Of a stretch of DNA of 64,000 nucleotides, positions 8,569-17,140 are shown piece after piece. The first letter of the stretch is position 1; each line of letters opens with the position of its first letter. Made by a program: the position numbers and the translations under genes. This DNA is from Adhaeribacter_A terreus (GTDB lineage: Bacteria; Bacteroidota; Bacteroidia; Cytophagales; Hymenobacteraceae). The DNA is taken from NCBI RefSeq assembly GCF_042657365.1, contig NZ_JBHSKT010000001.1, positions 620,001-684,000 of the forward strand, read 5' to 3'. The notes under the pieces are model-generated. The model worked only from the letters and a program-made list of their open reading frames with translations. It ran no database searches and had not been told where the DNA came from.

Positions 8569-9588
8569 TCAACACCAGCGTTGCACGAGGTTAAATTGCG
8601 CTGAAAATTTTTCGGGCGGAAGATCTTTTATCTGGAAACGGCCCATTTGTAATGGTTCGGTCTGGTTTTTTACAAATTCCTCGCGGGTTGTGAAAGCGGC
8701 TTTGAATTTGGTTTGGTTCGCAGCCTGCAACGTTTGTGTATTAAAATGGCCATAAGGGTACGAAAGCAAGTCTACGGGTTGGTTGGTTATGTCCCGCAGC
8801 AAATTCCGGTTTTCGCGTATTTCCTTTTCCTGAAACGTTATGTCGTGAAAACCAAGTGCCGCATGTGAAACCGTATGCGCACCGATCTCAAAAAGCGGAT
8901 TACGGCTCAAATCCCGAAGTTGGTTTTCGGTCATGCTTTCGTAGCCGCTTCGTGGTGAAATTGCCTTGCCAGCCCAATCGCGGAGTTTTTGTAATTCCTG
9001 TTGCTGTTTTTTTTGCGGAAGGGGCCTTAAGGTTTGCCACAATTTCAGGTACATGGCGCAGCGCATATTGGGCGGAGTTTCTTCGCAGGCTTTCCAGTTG
9101 CGGTTAATTTGCTGTTGCTCAGGCGTAAGTTCAGCTTCCTGCAGCAATTCAAAATTCAGGTCTTCGCCATTAATGTTCATTGAAAAAAACGTCGGCAAAT
9201 GTTCAGTGAAAAGGATCAGGTTTTCAAGTTCATCCCACCAGAATTCCGTTTTTTTGCCAATATTCGACGTTGTTATAAAAAACGTGGCCGGTAATTTATA
9301 CTTCTCCAGCAGCGGTTTGGCAAAGTGGTAATTATCCGCGTATCCATCGTCGAAAGTAAGGGCAATGTTGCCACTTTTCAGGCGGTTTTTGCTAGCGTTT
9401 CCGGTTAATTCAGAAAGGGAAATAACGTTGCCGCTTTGCTGCAGGATCTGCAATTGGTATTCGAAATTTTCAGGGCTAACGGTTATGTCCCAGATGTCGC
9501 TTTTCACTTCGGCCACACGATGGTACATTAGCACGGCAGCCTGCGGTGCGAAGTACGATCTGAGGTAGTGGCGCAAACCGAATTTCAT
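8569..9588 (-). CDS. Polysaccharide deacetylase family protein (CE4, NodB homology)
   Basis: A 339-aa protein with the NodB motifs: TFDDG at 78-82 (catalytic base and metal Asp), AHTVSH near residue 238 (the two metal-binding His) and a LLSYPYGHF motif. CE4 enzymes remove N- or O-acetyl groups from glycans. Its place inside a glycosyltransferase operon suggests it deacetylates the polymer or its lipid-linked precursor. No signal peptide is apparent at the N-terminus (MKFGLRHYLRSY), which is unusual if the substrate is extracellular, so an intracellular role is possible. Its start overlaps the upstream stop by 4 bp (ATGA). Confidence 0.87.
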   Translation of the reverse strand: MKFGLRHYLRSYFAPQAAVLMYHRVAEVKSDIWDITVSPENFEYQLQILQQSGNVISLSELTGNASKNRLKSGNIALTFDDGYADNYHFAKPLLEKYKLPATFFITTSNIGKKTEFWWDELENLILFTEHLPTFFSMNINGEDLNFELLQEAELTPEQQQINRNWKACEETPPNMRCAMYLKLWQTLRPLPQKKQQQELQKLRDWAGKAISPRSGYESMTENQLRDLSRNPLFEIGAHTVSHAALGFHDITFQEKEIRENRNLLRDITNQPVDLLSYPYGHFNTQTLQAANQTKFKAAFTTREEFVKNQTEPLQMGRFQIKDLPPEKFSAQFNLVQRWC

Positions 9589-11210
9589 AGCGAAAGGGCT
9601 TTTTGGGCTTTTACCGTAATTATTACCTGGTAGTGCGGGTCGTGGTGGTCTAGTTTGTGGCGGGGTACTTCGGGCAGGCCCATACCGTATAAAAATGCTG
9701 TGGCCGCAAACACATTTCCGAAAGCGTTTATGTTGGTATTGCCACCCGGAAAAGTTTCGGCGGTTATTTTCTGCATGGCTTTATCGGTAAAAGACCAGTA
9801 CCAGGTTTCTTTCCATTCGCCCTGATCTATGGGCGTAATGCCGGGAACGGTGAGAAGCAACGTGCCGCCGGGTTTTAAGATGCGGTGGCAGGTTTGCATG
9901 GCCGCTTTAAAATCGTAGATCAGGTGCAGCGTTTGCGTAAGAATAATGCAGTCGAAACTATTGTCGGCAATGTGCGGCGCATGGCTGATGTCGCCAATAA
10001 TAGTTGCCTGTGGGTTTTTATCGTTCACGTGTAGAATTTCGCTTTTCGTAACGCCGTTTTTGCCGAAAGCCATGGTATAGGAATTATCGCCAATCTCGAG
10101 CGTTCTGCCTTTTATGGTGCCGGCTTCCTGCGCCAGAAAATTCTCGATGTAATACCTGTCTACAGGGCCGCCGCGCTTGTACCCAAAATCGTTGCTGAAA
10201 GGCGAGGTGCGGTTAAAGTCGCCGGGCAGAATGTTGCCTATTGCGGGAACATGTTTATTCGATAAGCCCATTTTATGCAGCCATCTTAAACTAAAATCGG
10301 GAGCGTTACGCTTTACAAAGGTCTTTAGCATTTTCTTTCTTCTGGTTACATGGTGTTTAAAAAGGATTGCCGGCCGGTGCCGGATAATGGTGGCCATCGC
10401 CTGTTTTTTATTTCTGTCGGTTTTAACCTGTTCTAAAAGGGCCTGGCAGTAATAGTTTTTCCAGTTGCGGCGGCCTTTTTTCAAGGCTGTTCTTTCGGCT
10501 TCGGTTTTAAGATGCGGCTCCTGGCGGTCCATTATTTGCAGAACTCCATGAAGCATGGCTGGAACGTTTCCTGACATGTTGGTGTTGTGAAACCTGTATG
10601 CAGCAATTTTATCCAGGTGGTGGTATACCGGGTATTTCCGGGCAACTTTCAGATACAGGTCGTAGTCTTCGCAGTTTTTCAGGCTTGTATCGAATTCAAA
10701 TTCTGTAAATACCCAACGCTGAAATAAAACGGTAGCCACCATGCCAATGTAATTGCCTCTTAAAAGCTGGCAGTAATGATCTGCTTTAACTTCCGTTACG
10801 CCTTCCCTGATCAGGTTTTCATTTACATAAACCGCATTAAAGGTGCCGCTTACAAACGCAGCTTTTTTTTGCTGATAAAAGGAGTTTACGTTCTGTTCAA
10901 TTCCTCTCGGGTAAAGCCAGTCGTCCGCATCCAGAAATAAAAGCAGATCGCCGGTACTTTTTTTTACGCCCGTGTTCCGCGCTGCCGAAAGTCCCTGGTT
11001 TTGTTGATATACATATTTCACCTCCGGGTACTTTTCCGAAACAGCTTTGGTATCATCAGAAGAGCCATCGTCTACCACCACAATTTCCGTATTCCGGTAA
11101 GTTTGTTTCAGCACGCTTTCTATGGCTTTGTGTAAAAAATGCGCGTGATTGTAACACGGAATTATTACCGATACCAACGGGTTTTCTGTATGTAGCGTCT
11201 GGTCAGCCAT
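9585..11210 (-). CDS. GT2 glycosyltransferase fused to class I SAM methyltransferase
   Basis: A 541-aa two-domain protein. Residues 10-260 are a GT2 domain with VSVIIPCYNH, VVDDGSSDD at 45-53 and LDADD at 93-97. After a basic linker, residues ~365-515 form a class I methyltransferase (TLEIGDN glycine-rich SAM site, FDCIILTQTLHL, then RILKPGGTLLLTVPG). Such fusions can add a sugar and methylate it. In ABC-exported O-antigens a methyl or phosphomethyl cap ends the chain and is recognised by the C-terminal domain of Wzt (the WbdD/Wzt system of E. coli O8/O9a). A Wzt with a C-terminal extension is encoded two genes upstream, so this protein is a candidate chain terminator; that role is inference. 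Confidence 0.88.
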   Translation of the reverse strand: MADQTLHTENPLVSVIIPCYNHAHFLHKAIESVLKQTYRNTEIVVVDDGSSDDTKAVSEKYPEVKYVYQQNQGLSAARNTGVKKSTGDLLLFLDADDWLYPRGIEQNVNSFYQQKKAAFVSGTFNAVYVNENLIREGVTEVKADHYCQLLRGNYIGMVATVLFQRWVFTEFEFDTSLKNCEDYDLYLKVARKYPVYHHLDKIAAYRFHNTNMSGNVPAMLHGVLQIMDRQEPHLKTEAERTALKKGRRNWKNYYCQALLEQVKTDRNKKQAMATIIRHRPAILFKHHVTRRKKMLKTFVKRNAPDFSLRWLHKMGLSNKHVPAIGNILPGDFNRTSPFSNDFGYKRGGPVDRYYIENFLAQEAGTIKGRTLEIGDNSYTMAFGKNGVTKSEILHVNDKNPQATIIGDISHAPHIADNSFDCIILTQTLHLIYDFKAAMQTCHRILKPGGTLLLTVPGITPIDQGEWKETWYWSFTDKAMQKITAETFPGGNTNINAFGNVFAATAFLYGMGLPEVPRHKLDHHDPHYQVIITVKAQKALSL

Positions 11211-11221
11211 CGGAATTCCGG

Positions 11222-12484
11222 TTAGCGTAGTTCGGTTTTTTTACGGTTCTGGTAATAATATACAATGCCGGCAATAAGCCCTTTTATTTGTACCCAGAGT
11301 GTGCAGTATTGTGCCTGGTACTGCGGAAATCCTTTCAGAATGGCTTTGCTGTATGCTACCAGTAAGGTATGGCTCAAATGCCGGGCATAACCCGCTTTTC
11401 TAAATTGTTCCTGTTGAATAAGTGCCGCCGCCGCGTGCCCCCGCATATAACTGAAGATCTGTTTTTTTAAAGCAGTCAGTTCCCGGCGGTGTTCGTGAAA
11501 AACAATGGCCCGTGGGTTATAATGAATGGTATGGCCGTTTTTCAGAATGCGGTACCACATTTCAGAATCTTCGTTGCAACCCGAGGCACCCGCGCCTAAG
11601 CGTTCGTCGAACAGGCCGGTCTCTTCAAAAATACTTTTCCGGAATGCCATGTTGGCGCCGGCACCTATATTCCAGACAGGCGGGCCTTTGGCGATCGTTT
11701 TCCGAAAATATTCTATGTCGAAGATCTTATCGGTATAGCCGCGGTTAAAGCTCCAGTGTTTTTCAAAGATCAGTTGCGCTTCCGACTGAAGTTCAGAGGC
11801 AATTACCAATCCGGTCATCGCCATGGTTTTCGGATCCTGGAATGTTTGCCAGACCTGGTGCACCCAGTTTTCAGCGATGCGCACATCGTCGTCGGTAAAG
11901 GCAATAATGGGGCAGGTTGCTTTTTTTATTCCGGTGTTGCGGGCATACGATAAACCTGGTATTGGTTCCTGGTAATATTTCACGTTGGGGTAAAGGCGGG
12001 TTACCGCTTCCGATTCGTCGTTTTCCCGGGCGTTCTCAATAATGATTATTTCCTGAGGCCGGCACAACATTTTCTGAAACGCTTCGAGGCATTGTTTCAG
12101 GGAACCGGGCCGGTTGCGCGTGCATATTATCACCGAAACGGGCACTTCTTTCGGAATTTTTTCAGTAGGTTTTCTTTTTAAAGCTTCTGGCAACCAGCTT
12201 TCAGGGTTCTTTAATTTTTCCAACATTTGCGTAGCCTGAAGGTTCTGATTGCGTTCCGAAGTGCTTTTTGCGTATTGTTGCAGGGTTGGCAAAATAGCCT
12301 GACCCATTTTTTTAAAATAATCTGCTTCCGAAAGTGTAACGCCCGGTTCTAAGTAGAGATCGCCTAACGGTATGGTTTTCCACCAAAAAACTAAATAGTT
12401 ACCTTGTTGCAGATTTAACGCAGGCATTTTTGCCGATTCGTGCAGGTAAACGTGGGAGATCTGGTAGGGCAGATGCGTAGTCAT
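11222..12484 (-). CDS. GT2 family glycosyltransferase with N-terminal extension
   Basis: A 420-aa protein. About 110 N-terminal residues without a recognised domain precede a GT2 core beginning VSVIICTRNRPGSL near residue 116, with IIIENA and the metal-binding FTDDDVR at about 195-201. GLSYARNTG and GASGCNEDSEMWYR are typical of this GT2 subgroup. Two hydrophobic stretches near the C-terminus could anchor it. It lies 11 bp before the GT2-methyltransferase gene and 77 bp after wzt, in the same operon. The specificity cannot be predicted. Confidence 0.88.
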   Translation of the reverse strand: MTTHLPYQISHVYLHESAKMPALNLQQGNYLVFWWKTIPLGDLYLEPGVTLSEADYFKKMGQAILPTLQQYAKSTSERNQNLQATQMLEKLKNPESWLPEALKRKPTEKIPKEVPVSVIICTRNRPGSLKQCLEAFQKMLCRPQEIIIIENARENDESEAVTRLYPNVKYYQEPIPGLSYARNTGIKKATCPIIAFTDDDVRIAENWVHQVWQTFQDPKTMAMTGLVIASELQSEAQLIFEKHWSFNRGYTDKIFDIEYFRKTIAKGPPVWNIGAGANMAFRKSIFEETGLFDERLGAGASGCNEDSEMWYRILKNGHTIHYNPRAIVFHEHRRELTALKKQIFSYMRGHAAAALIQQEQFRKAGYARHLSHTLLVAYSKAILKGFPQYQAQYCTLWVQIKGLIAGIVYYYQNRKKTELR

Positions 12485-12531
12485 TTTTTGCAGTTTAGAA
12501 TTTTTACAGAGCAGGTAAGGAGCAGGTTCTG

Positions 12532-12563
12532 ACTTTTCAGGCTTAATTCCCTAGCGTTTTTTT
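12532..12563 (+). repeat. Dispersed 30-bp element, forward copy, touches the wzt stop codon
   Basis: The terminal T-run of the copy merges with the TTA (TAA on the minus strand) that ends the ATPase gene at 12562. Confidence 0.7.
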
Positions 12564-13866
12564 AAAGTAAATTTGGTTGTAGCTGGTCCTGCAAATGGGT
12601 GTTGGCTTGTTTTAGCTGAAACGGTAATTTCGGCCGCACAGCACCCCACCACTTTCCATACCATTGAATATCGCCGCGGTAATCTTCCAGTTCAAAAAGC
12701 AGGCATTCCTCAAAAGTGAACAGGGCTACCGAAGTGTTTTGTACCACAATTAGGGATATGTAATAAGCACCATCGTTCAGGAAATTGCCAGGTATCTCGC
12801 AGGTTCCTTCAATTATTCCTTTTTCATAGAACTGTGAAGGCGATGGAACATCAAAAATACATTCGCCGGCAGAAGTGAACAGGTGTAGGCCTACGCTCAG
12901 ATTTACATTATTCTGCAGGTTCCAGAACTGGAATTTTACAATTAAAGGCGTGCGGATATCCAGTGGCGCATCCATTTCGCACAGTTGCGGTATCAATTCT
13001 ACATGTTTCAGGCGGACAAGTTCGTTGCCGGGCGCTGTATCTGCAGTTTGCCAGCTTTGGCAATGGCGGGCTTGTTGTGTGGTAGAAAGGTATTGGTTTA
13101 CTACTTCCGAAACGCCACCAAAAGTCTGCATCGTGCCTTGGTTCAGCCATAAGGCTTTATCGCAGAGATTTTTTACGGCCTGCATGCTGTGACTTACAAA
13201 CAAAATGGTGCGGCCACTGGTCTGCGAAACTTCGCGCATTTTGCCCAGGCACTTCTTCTGAAAATCGGCATCGCCTACAGCCAGCACTTCGTCTACTATT
13301 AAGATGTCAGGTTCCAGGTGGGCGGCTACGGCAAATGCCAGGCGCACGTACATGCCAGACGAATAGCGTTTTACCGGAGTGTCTATAAATTTTTCTACTC
13401 CCGAAAAAGCTACGATCTCATCGAACTTGCTCCGGACCTCGGCTTTGCTCATGCCCAGAATATAACCGCTGATGTAAATGTTTTCGCGGCCGGTAAGCTC
13501 CATATTAAAACCAGTGCCTACTTCCAGCAAGCTGCTTACTTTCCCTTTTCCCAATACCTTACCCTTTGTAGGCCTTACGATCCGGGAAATGATCTTGAGC
13601 AAAGTAGATTTTCCGGAACCGTTTCTGCCTATAATGCCTATGGCTTCTCCATGTTTTACGTCGAAGCTTACATCGTGCAGGGCCAGGAAAAAGTCTTTAT
13701 TAGCTGCAGATGTGTTGCCCGGCTGTAATTGAAAGAACGGATCTTCCTTTTTTAAAAGCGTGCTATTCCACCAGCGTTGCAGGTCTTGCTTGAACGAACC
13801 GGTGCCAATAGTGCCCAACTGGTACACTTTTGATAGGTTCTCGACTTTTATTACGGTTTCAGACAT
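12562..13866 (-). CDS. wzt: Polysaccharide ABC transporter ATP-binding protein with C-terminal extension
   Basis: A 434-aa protein. The ATPase domain has Walker A GRNGSGKST at 80-88, the signature YSSGM at 168-172 and Walker B LIVDE at 189-193, followed by LAVGD. The region after ~270 (IPGNFLNDGAYYISL) matches the beta-sandwich C-terminal domain of Wzt proteins that bind the non-reducing end of the polymer. With the permease encoded 11 bp upstream it would flip a polyprenyl-linked polysaccharide across the inner membrane using ATP. The C-terminal domain usually confers specificity for a capped chain end, which links it to the GT2-methyltransferase fusion downstream. Confidence 0.92.
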   Translation of the reverse strand: MSETVIKVENLSKVYQLGTIGTGSFKQDLQRWWNSTLLKKEDPFFQLQPGNTSAANKDFFLALHDVSFDVKHGEAIGIIGRNGSGKSTLLKIISRIVRPTKGKVLGKGKVSSLLEVGTGFNMELTGRENIYISGYILGMSKAEVRSKFDEIVAFSGVEKFIDTPVKRYSSGMYVRLAFAVAAHLEPDILIVDEVLAVGDADFQKKCLGKMREVSQTSGRTILFVSHSMQAVKNLCDKALWLNQGTMQTFGGVSEVVNQYLSTTQQARHCQSWQTADTAPGNELVRLKHVELIPQLCEMDAPLDIRTPLIVKFQFWNLQNNVNLSVGLHLFTSAGECIFDVPSPSQFYEKGIIEGTCEIPGNFLNDGAYYISLIVVQNTSVALFTFEECLLFELEDYRGDIQWYGKWWGAVRPKLPFQLKQANTHLQDQLQPNLL

Positions 13867-13877
13867 GATCAGGCTGG

Positions 13878-14732
13878 TTATACAATGTCAATTAATTTAT
13901 CGCCTTGTTTATTAAAAAGGAGCCAGGCGCCGGCTAAAAGCAAAAGCGTAAACCCTACACTATATAATAAGGCGTTTGGCGCAACAGTACCTTCGCCCAG
14001 CATGGCTAGTCTGAATAACTCGAACAGAGGTGTTAAAGGATTGAGCTGCACCAGCCAGCGTACATTTTCGGGAATGGTGGCCAGCGGGTAGATTACGGGC
14101 GTTAAGAACATGAGCAGCCGCACGCCCAGCGTTACCATATTGGTCATGTCGCGGTATTTGGCAGTCAGAACCGAGAATATCAGGCCCAGGCCCAGGCTAA
14201 AAGCGCCTACATTCAAGATGACCAGCGGTAAAGCAAACAATCCGCTATTAAAAGGAAATGAAAAATCGCCGGTAAAACTGAAGTAAGACATTACGCAGAG
14301 CAGCATAATGAATTGAATGCCAAAACGCAGCAGTTGTGTACAAATAACTGAAACGGGCATAATGATGCGCGGAAAATAAACCTTGCTGAAAACGTGCGCG
14401 TGTTCTTTAAATGTAGAAGATGTGCCGGTAAAGCTATCGTTAAAGAAATTCCAGAGAATGATGCCGGCCAGGTAAAATAATATTGGTGGAATAGAACCGG
14501 TGGAAATGCCAACCAGTTTATTGAAAACGAGCAGGTACGTTACTAACGTTAACGTTGGCTGAAACAGGATCCAGAGGGGCCCCAGAACTGTTTGCTGATA
14601 GTTAAGCAGAAAATGCCGCCGTACCAATCCCGCCAGTAAATGCCGGTATGCCCATAATTCTTTCAGGCTGTGGTTCCAGAAACTGGTTTTATTACCAATT
14701 TCCCAATCCCAGCTGTTTACAGCCTTTGCCAT
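13878..14732 (-). CDS. wzm: Polysaccharide ABC transporter permease
   Basis: A 284-aa integral membrane protein of the ABC-2/TagG-Wzm family. The N-terminus has the typical cytoplasmic LWAYRHLLAGLVRRHF segment and the family motif GPLWILFQP. About six transmembrane segments follow, with LTPVIYPLATIP near the C-terminal third. It pairs with the ATPase gene immediately downstream (11-bp gap) to form the exporter of the first polysaccharide system. It is the first gene of a nine-gene minus-strand operon ending at 4191. Its upstream region adjoins the lyase-family leader region, so the two units are divergently transcribed. Confidence 0.92.
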   Translation of the reverse strand: MAKAVNSWDWEIGNKTSFWNHSLKELWAYRHLLAGLVRRHFLLNYQQTVLGPLWILFQPTLTLVTYLLVFNKLVGISTGSIPPILFYLAGIILWNFFNDSFTGTSSTFKEHAHVFSKVYFPRIIMPVSVICTQLLRFGIQFIMLLCVMSYFSFTGDFSFPFNSGLFALPLVILNVGAFSLGLGLIFSVLTAKYRDMTNMVTLGVRLLMFLTPVIYPLATIPENVRWLVQLNPLTPLFELFRLAMLGEGTVAPNALLYSVGFTLLLLAGAWLLFNKQGDKLIDIV

Positions 14733-15000
14733 ATTTCGGAAGTTAGAAGTTTTTTAGAGTAGCTTGATACTGCATGTACCTTGCTACAGATTTATGGTTT
14801 GCCCAAAAGGCGCATTACTGATTGAACAGTGCTAAATAAATAGTAAAGGGCATATCCGGGAGGATGAAGCATTAAGCATTGCTTTTATTGCGCCCTTTAT
14901 TTGCTGGTAGATATATAATAAAACCAATATTTAGACTTTACTCCTGGTTTAGCTTCGGGTTTGGAGCCGGGTGATTTGCGCTGGCAGCTAAGGGCAGGTT
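14733..15000. other. Divergent intergenic region between wzm and the lyase-family unit
   Basis: No gene was seen. From about 14831 the sequence is clearly related, though with many differences, to 18420-18580, so the duplicated unit starts here. An AT-rich core (GATATATAATAAAACC) is kept in both copies. Confidence 0.55.
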
Positions 15001-15368
15001 TTGTTTGTGTAAAATTGTATAATTGATTCATAAACACAATCTTATAATTTGGTTTTTTACGGATTTGCGGAAAATGTTACTGATTTGTGGCCTTGTTTTT
15101 GCGTGTTGGGGAAACTATGATTTTCAGCAACATGGTCAAATTCGTAACTTCATCTGTGAACCGCCTGTTTTTCAGGGTATTGGTTTCGATTTTTCTAGGG
15201 AAGGAGGTGTCCTTCGAGCGCAAATAATCCGGGATTTTTCAAGTTTACGTAGTGTTTTCACTCATTTTATTGGTATGTTGCCTTATTTTTCATCGAATAT
15301 TACAAAACTATTCCCGAGCGGGAGGATGTTAATAAGGTGTAATTGATTTTTTAATTATTTTAATTTTT
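15001..15368 (+). promoter_or_regulatory. Highly conserved 5' leader of lyase-family gene 1
   Basis: These bases and the first base of the ATG match 18581-18949 with only three substitutions (15245, 15318, 15335) and no indels over 369 positions. Identity drops at once at the start codon. A promoter-like TTG-N17-TATAATTTG at its 5' end would leave a transcribed leader of about 310 nt. It contains a TTG-initiated frame (15023-15346) that is probably not a gene. The role is unknown; an RNA control element or recent gene conversion are the two main explanations. Confidence 0.6.
15023..15051 (+). promoter_or_regulatory. Candidate Bacteroidota-type promoter
   Basis: TTG, 17 nt, then TATAATTTG. 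This is near the TTG-N17-23-TAnnTTTG consensus but with one extra base before TTTG. An identical copy lies at 18603-18631. Confidence 0.35.
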
Positions 15369-16709
15369 ATGAAGAACAAATTTTTGCCATTATTGTCTCT
15401 GGCTTTTGTAGGCGCCCTGGCGGTTTCCTGCGAAAAGAAGGAAGTTGAAGAGACGGCACCAACCACCACTTCAGCCCTTAACTCTGCAAGATCAGCTAAC
15501 TTATTATATGAAGAAGACATGGAAGGCTCCAAGATTTTTTCAACGGCGCATGCTATTGAAAATAACGGCACCAGCTGGACTTTGTCTGCAGTAACCAATC
15601 CGGTTTACCAGGGTGCCAAATCGGCTCGTTTCGAGATCCAGAAAGGTCAGACCCTGGTAGGATCTTCCAAGCGTGTACGTTCGGAGGTTACCATTATTAA
15701 AGGTACCGAGTACCCGAATTTCCCGAAAGATGTATGGTATTCATATTCTATTCTTTTCCCGGCTAAGGGTTTTGAATACGATGACACCCGCGATTGCATT
15801 AACCAATGGTACGAAGACGGTAGCGACGAAACCACCATTCGTGCCCAGAAAGACAAAGCGTTCTTAGAAGTAACGCCGGCCGATGGTTCATCTACTTTGA
15901 TGAAATATGACTTGTTCGGTACCAGCTCAAGCACGAAATCCGTGGATGGCTTTAACAACATCCCGAAAGATAAATGGTCGCAGTTCGTGTTCCACTTCAT
16001 TCACTCGAAAGGTTCCGATGGCCTGATCGAGGTTTGGAGAGATGGTGTGAAGATCCACACGATCAAAGGCCGGAACATGCACCTGGAATTACCAAAATGG
16101 AAAATTGGTTTATATAAGTCTTCGTTCCTGGATGAAAGTTCGTCAAGAAGCTCACGCGTGGTTTACTTCGATAACGTACGAGTGGGTAACTCAAGCGCTA
16201 CCTTAGCTGAAATGATCGGTTCCGGTGCACCAGCTCCGACCCCGACACCGACTCCAGATCCAACGCCGACTCCTACGCCAGATCCGACTCCTACGCCAGA
16301 TCCAACGCCGACACCAACTCCAGATCCGACGCCAACGCCGACTCCTGGTTCAGGTGTAGTAAGCTATACGCTGGTGAACTCGTCTACTGATAAAGATATT
16401 ATGACGATCACTAACGGTGCGGTAATTAATCGTAAGACATTGGGTGTTAAGAAGTTCAATATTCGTGCGAATACTGCTACTACATCCAGCACGGTCGTTA
16501 AATTTACCCTGACAGGTGCGGAGAGCGATTCTCGTATTGATGATGCATTGCCATATGCTTTAGCTGGTGATGATAGAAAAGGTGACTATTATTCATGGGA
16601 ACCAAAAGCTGGTAGCTACCGCTTAGAGGCCAACACTTATTCTGGCACTAAAAAGAAAATGGGTTCAGCAACAGCAACTCCTTACGTGATCAACTTCACT
16701 ATTCAGTAA
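15369..16709 (+). CDS. Polysaccharide-lyase-fold lipoprotein with PT-rich linker and C-terminal domain (copy 1)
   Basis: A 446-aa protein. The lipoprotein signal ends at LAVSC (Cys21), followed by acidic/lysine-rich EKKEVEE, which resembles a Bacteroidota surface-export signal. Residues ~46-285 match the jelly-roll polysaccharide lyase family that includes heparinase I and glucuronan lyases: WYSYSILFPA, INQWYEDGSDE, FHFIHSKGSDGLIEVW, KIGLYKS and VVYFDNVRVG. Residues ~286-330 are a Pro-Thr linker. Residues ~333-446 form a separate domain (VNSSTDKDIMT, PYALAGDD, GSYRLEANTYSG) seen in other secreted Bacteroidota proteins. A role in cleaving a uronic-acid glycan is inferred from family and context. 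Confidence 0.85.
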   Translation: MKNKFLPLLSLAFVGALAVSCEKKEVEETAPTTTSALNSARSANLLYEEDMEGSKIFSTAHAIENNGTSWTLSAVTNPVYQGAKSARFEIQKGQTLVGSSKRVRSEVTIIKGTEYPNFPKDVWYSYSILFPAKGFEYDDTRDCINQWYEDGSDETTIRAQKDKAFLEVTPADGSSTLMKYDLFGTSSSTKSVDGFNNIPKDKWSQFVFHFIHSKGSDGLIEVWRDGVKIHTIKGRNMHLELPKWKIGLYKSSFLDESSSRSSRVVYFDNVRVGNSSATLAEMIGSGAPAPTPTPTPDPTPTPTPDPTPTPDPTPTPTPDPTPTPTPGSGVVSYTLVNSSTDKDIMTITNGAVINRKTLGVKKFNIRANTATTSSTVVKFTLTGAESDSRIDDALPYALAGDDRKGDYYSWEPKAGSYRLEANTYSGTKKKMGSATATPYVINFTIQ

Positions 16710-16746
16710 TTAAAACTGAAGTGATCTAAATAAATAGAATAACTGG

Positions 16747-16778
16747 AAAAGGCAGCTAATTTTTAGCTGCCTTTTTTT
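16747..16778 (+). terminator. Intrinsic terminator of lyase-family gene 1
   Basis: A 9-bp stem GGCAGCTAA/TTAGCTGCC with a 3-nt loop, followed by seven T, 40 bp after the stop codon. Confidence 0.9.
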
Positions 16779-16817
16779 GTGCCCGGAATTTTAAGTAACA
16801 GCGAAGTGAAGCTAAGC

Positions 16818-16846
16818 ACTTTTTCGGCCGAAAACCATACCGTTTT
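16818..16846 (+). repeat. Dispersed 30-bp element, forward copy
   Basis: ACTTTTTCGGCCG then AAAACCATACCGTTTT, 40 bp after the terminator of lyase-family gene 1. The same arrangement follows gene 3 at 20394. Confidence 0.8.
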
Positions 16847-16869
16847 ATTTTACTCTGTCTGTTTTGATT

Positions 16870-16898
16870 AAACGTTATGGTTTCGACAGGGAAAAGTG
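16870..16898 (-). repeat. Dispersed 30-bp element, reverse copy
   Basis: AAACGTTATGGTTT then GGGAAAAGTG. It forms an inverted pair with the copy 24 bp to its left. Confidence 0.6.
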
Positions 16899-17140
16899 AG
16901 ATGGTAAATCATTACAATAAGTTATCGCAGCTAACTGAAATCGGAGATTTGACTTTTAGGTTTGAAATCAAAAATGTACTGATTGCAATAGGGAGAGCTA
17001 TCGGGTTAAGCTTTCAATTCTGCTTTGAGGAATAGCGTGGAAAATGAACACTGGTTATTTGCTGCGAAAATTGATGTTGATCCAGATTTTGCATTTGGAT
17101 GCATGCAGTGCTTTTTAATAATTGGCTATGTGGTTTTCGG

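Larger units (their letters stand above)
16710..17140. other. Intergenic region between convergent lyase-family genes 1 and 2
   Basis: It holds the terminator at 16747-16778 and two inverted copies of the dispersed element (16818-16846 and 16870-16898). No further gene is supported. Confidence 0.5.

Noticed and set aside
15023..15346. A 107-codon frame inside the conserved lyase-gene leader
   Set aside because: It starts at TTG. Only three substitutions separate the two copies, one synonymous and two not, and none shows protein-level selection. It lies within the likely 5' UTR. I treat it as a by-product of the conserved DNA.
16230..16350. Short tandem DNA repeats resembling a CRISPR or satellite (also 19810-19925)
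   Set aside because: They encode the Pro-Thr-Asp/Glu linker in the lyase-family proteins; the repeat unit is about 6-12 nt and in frame.
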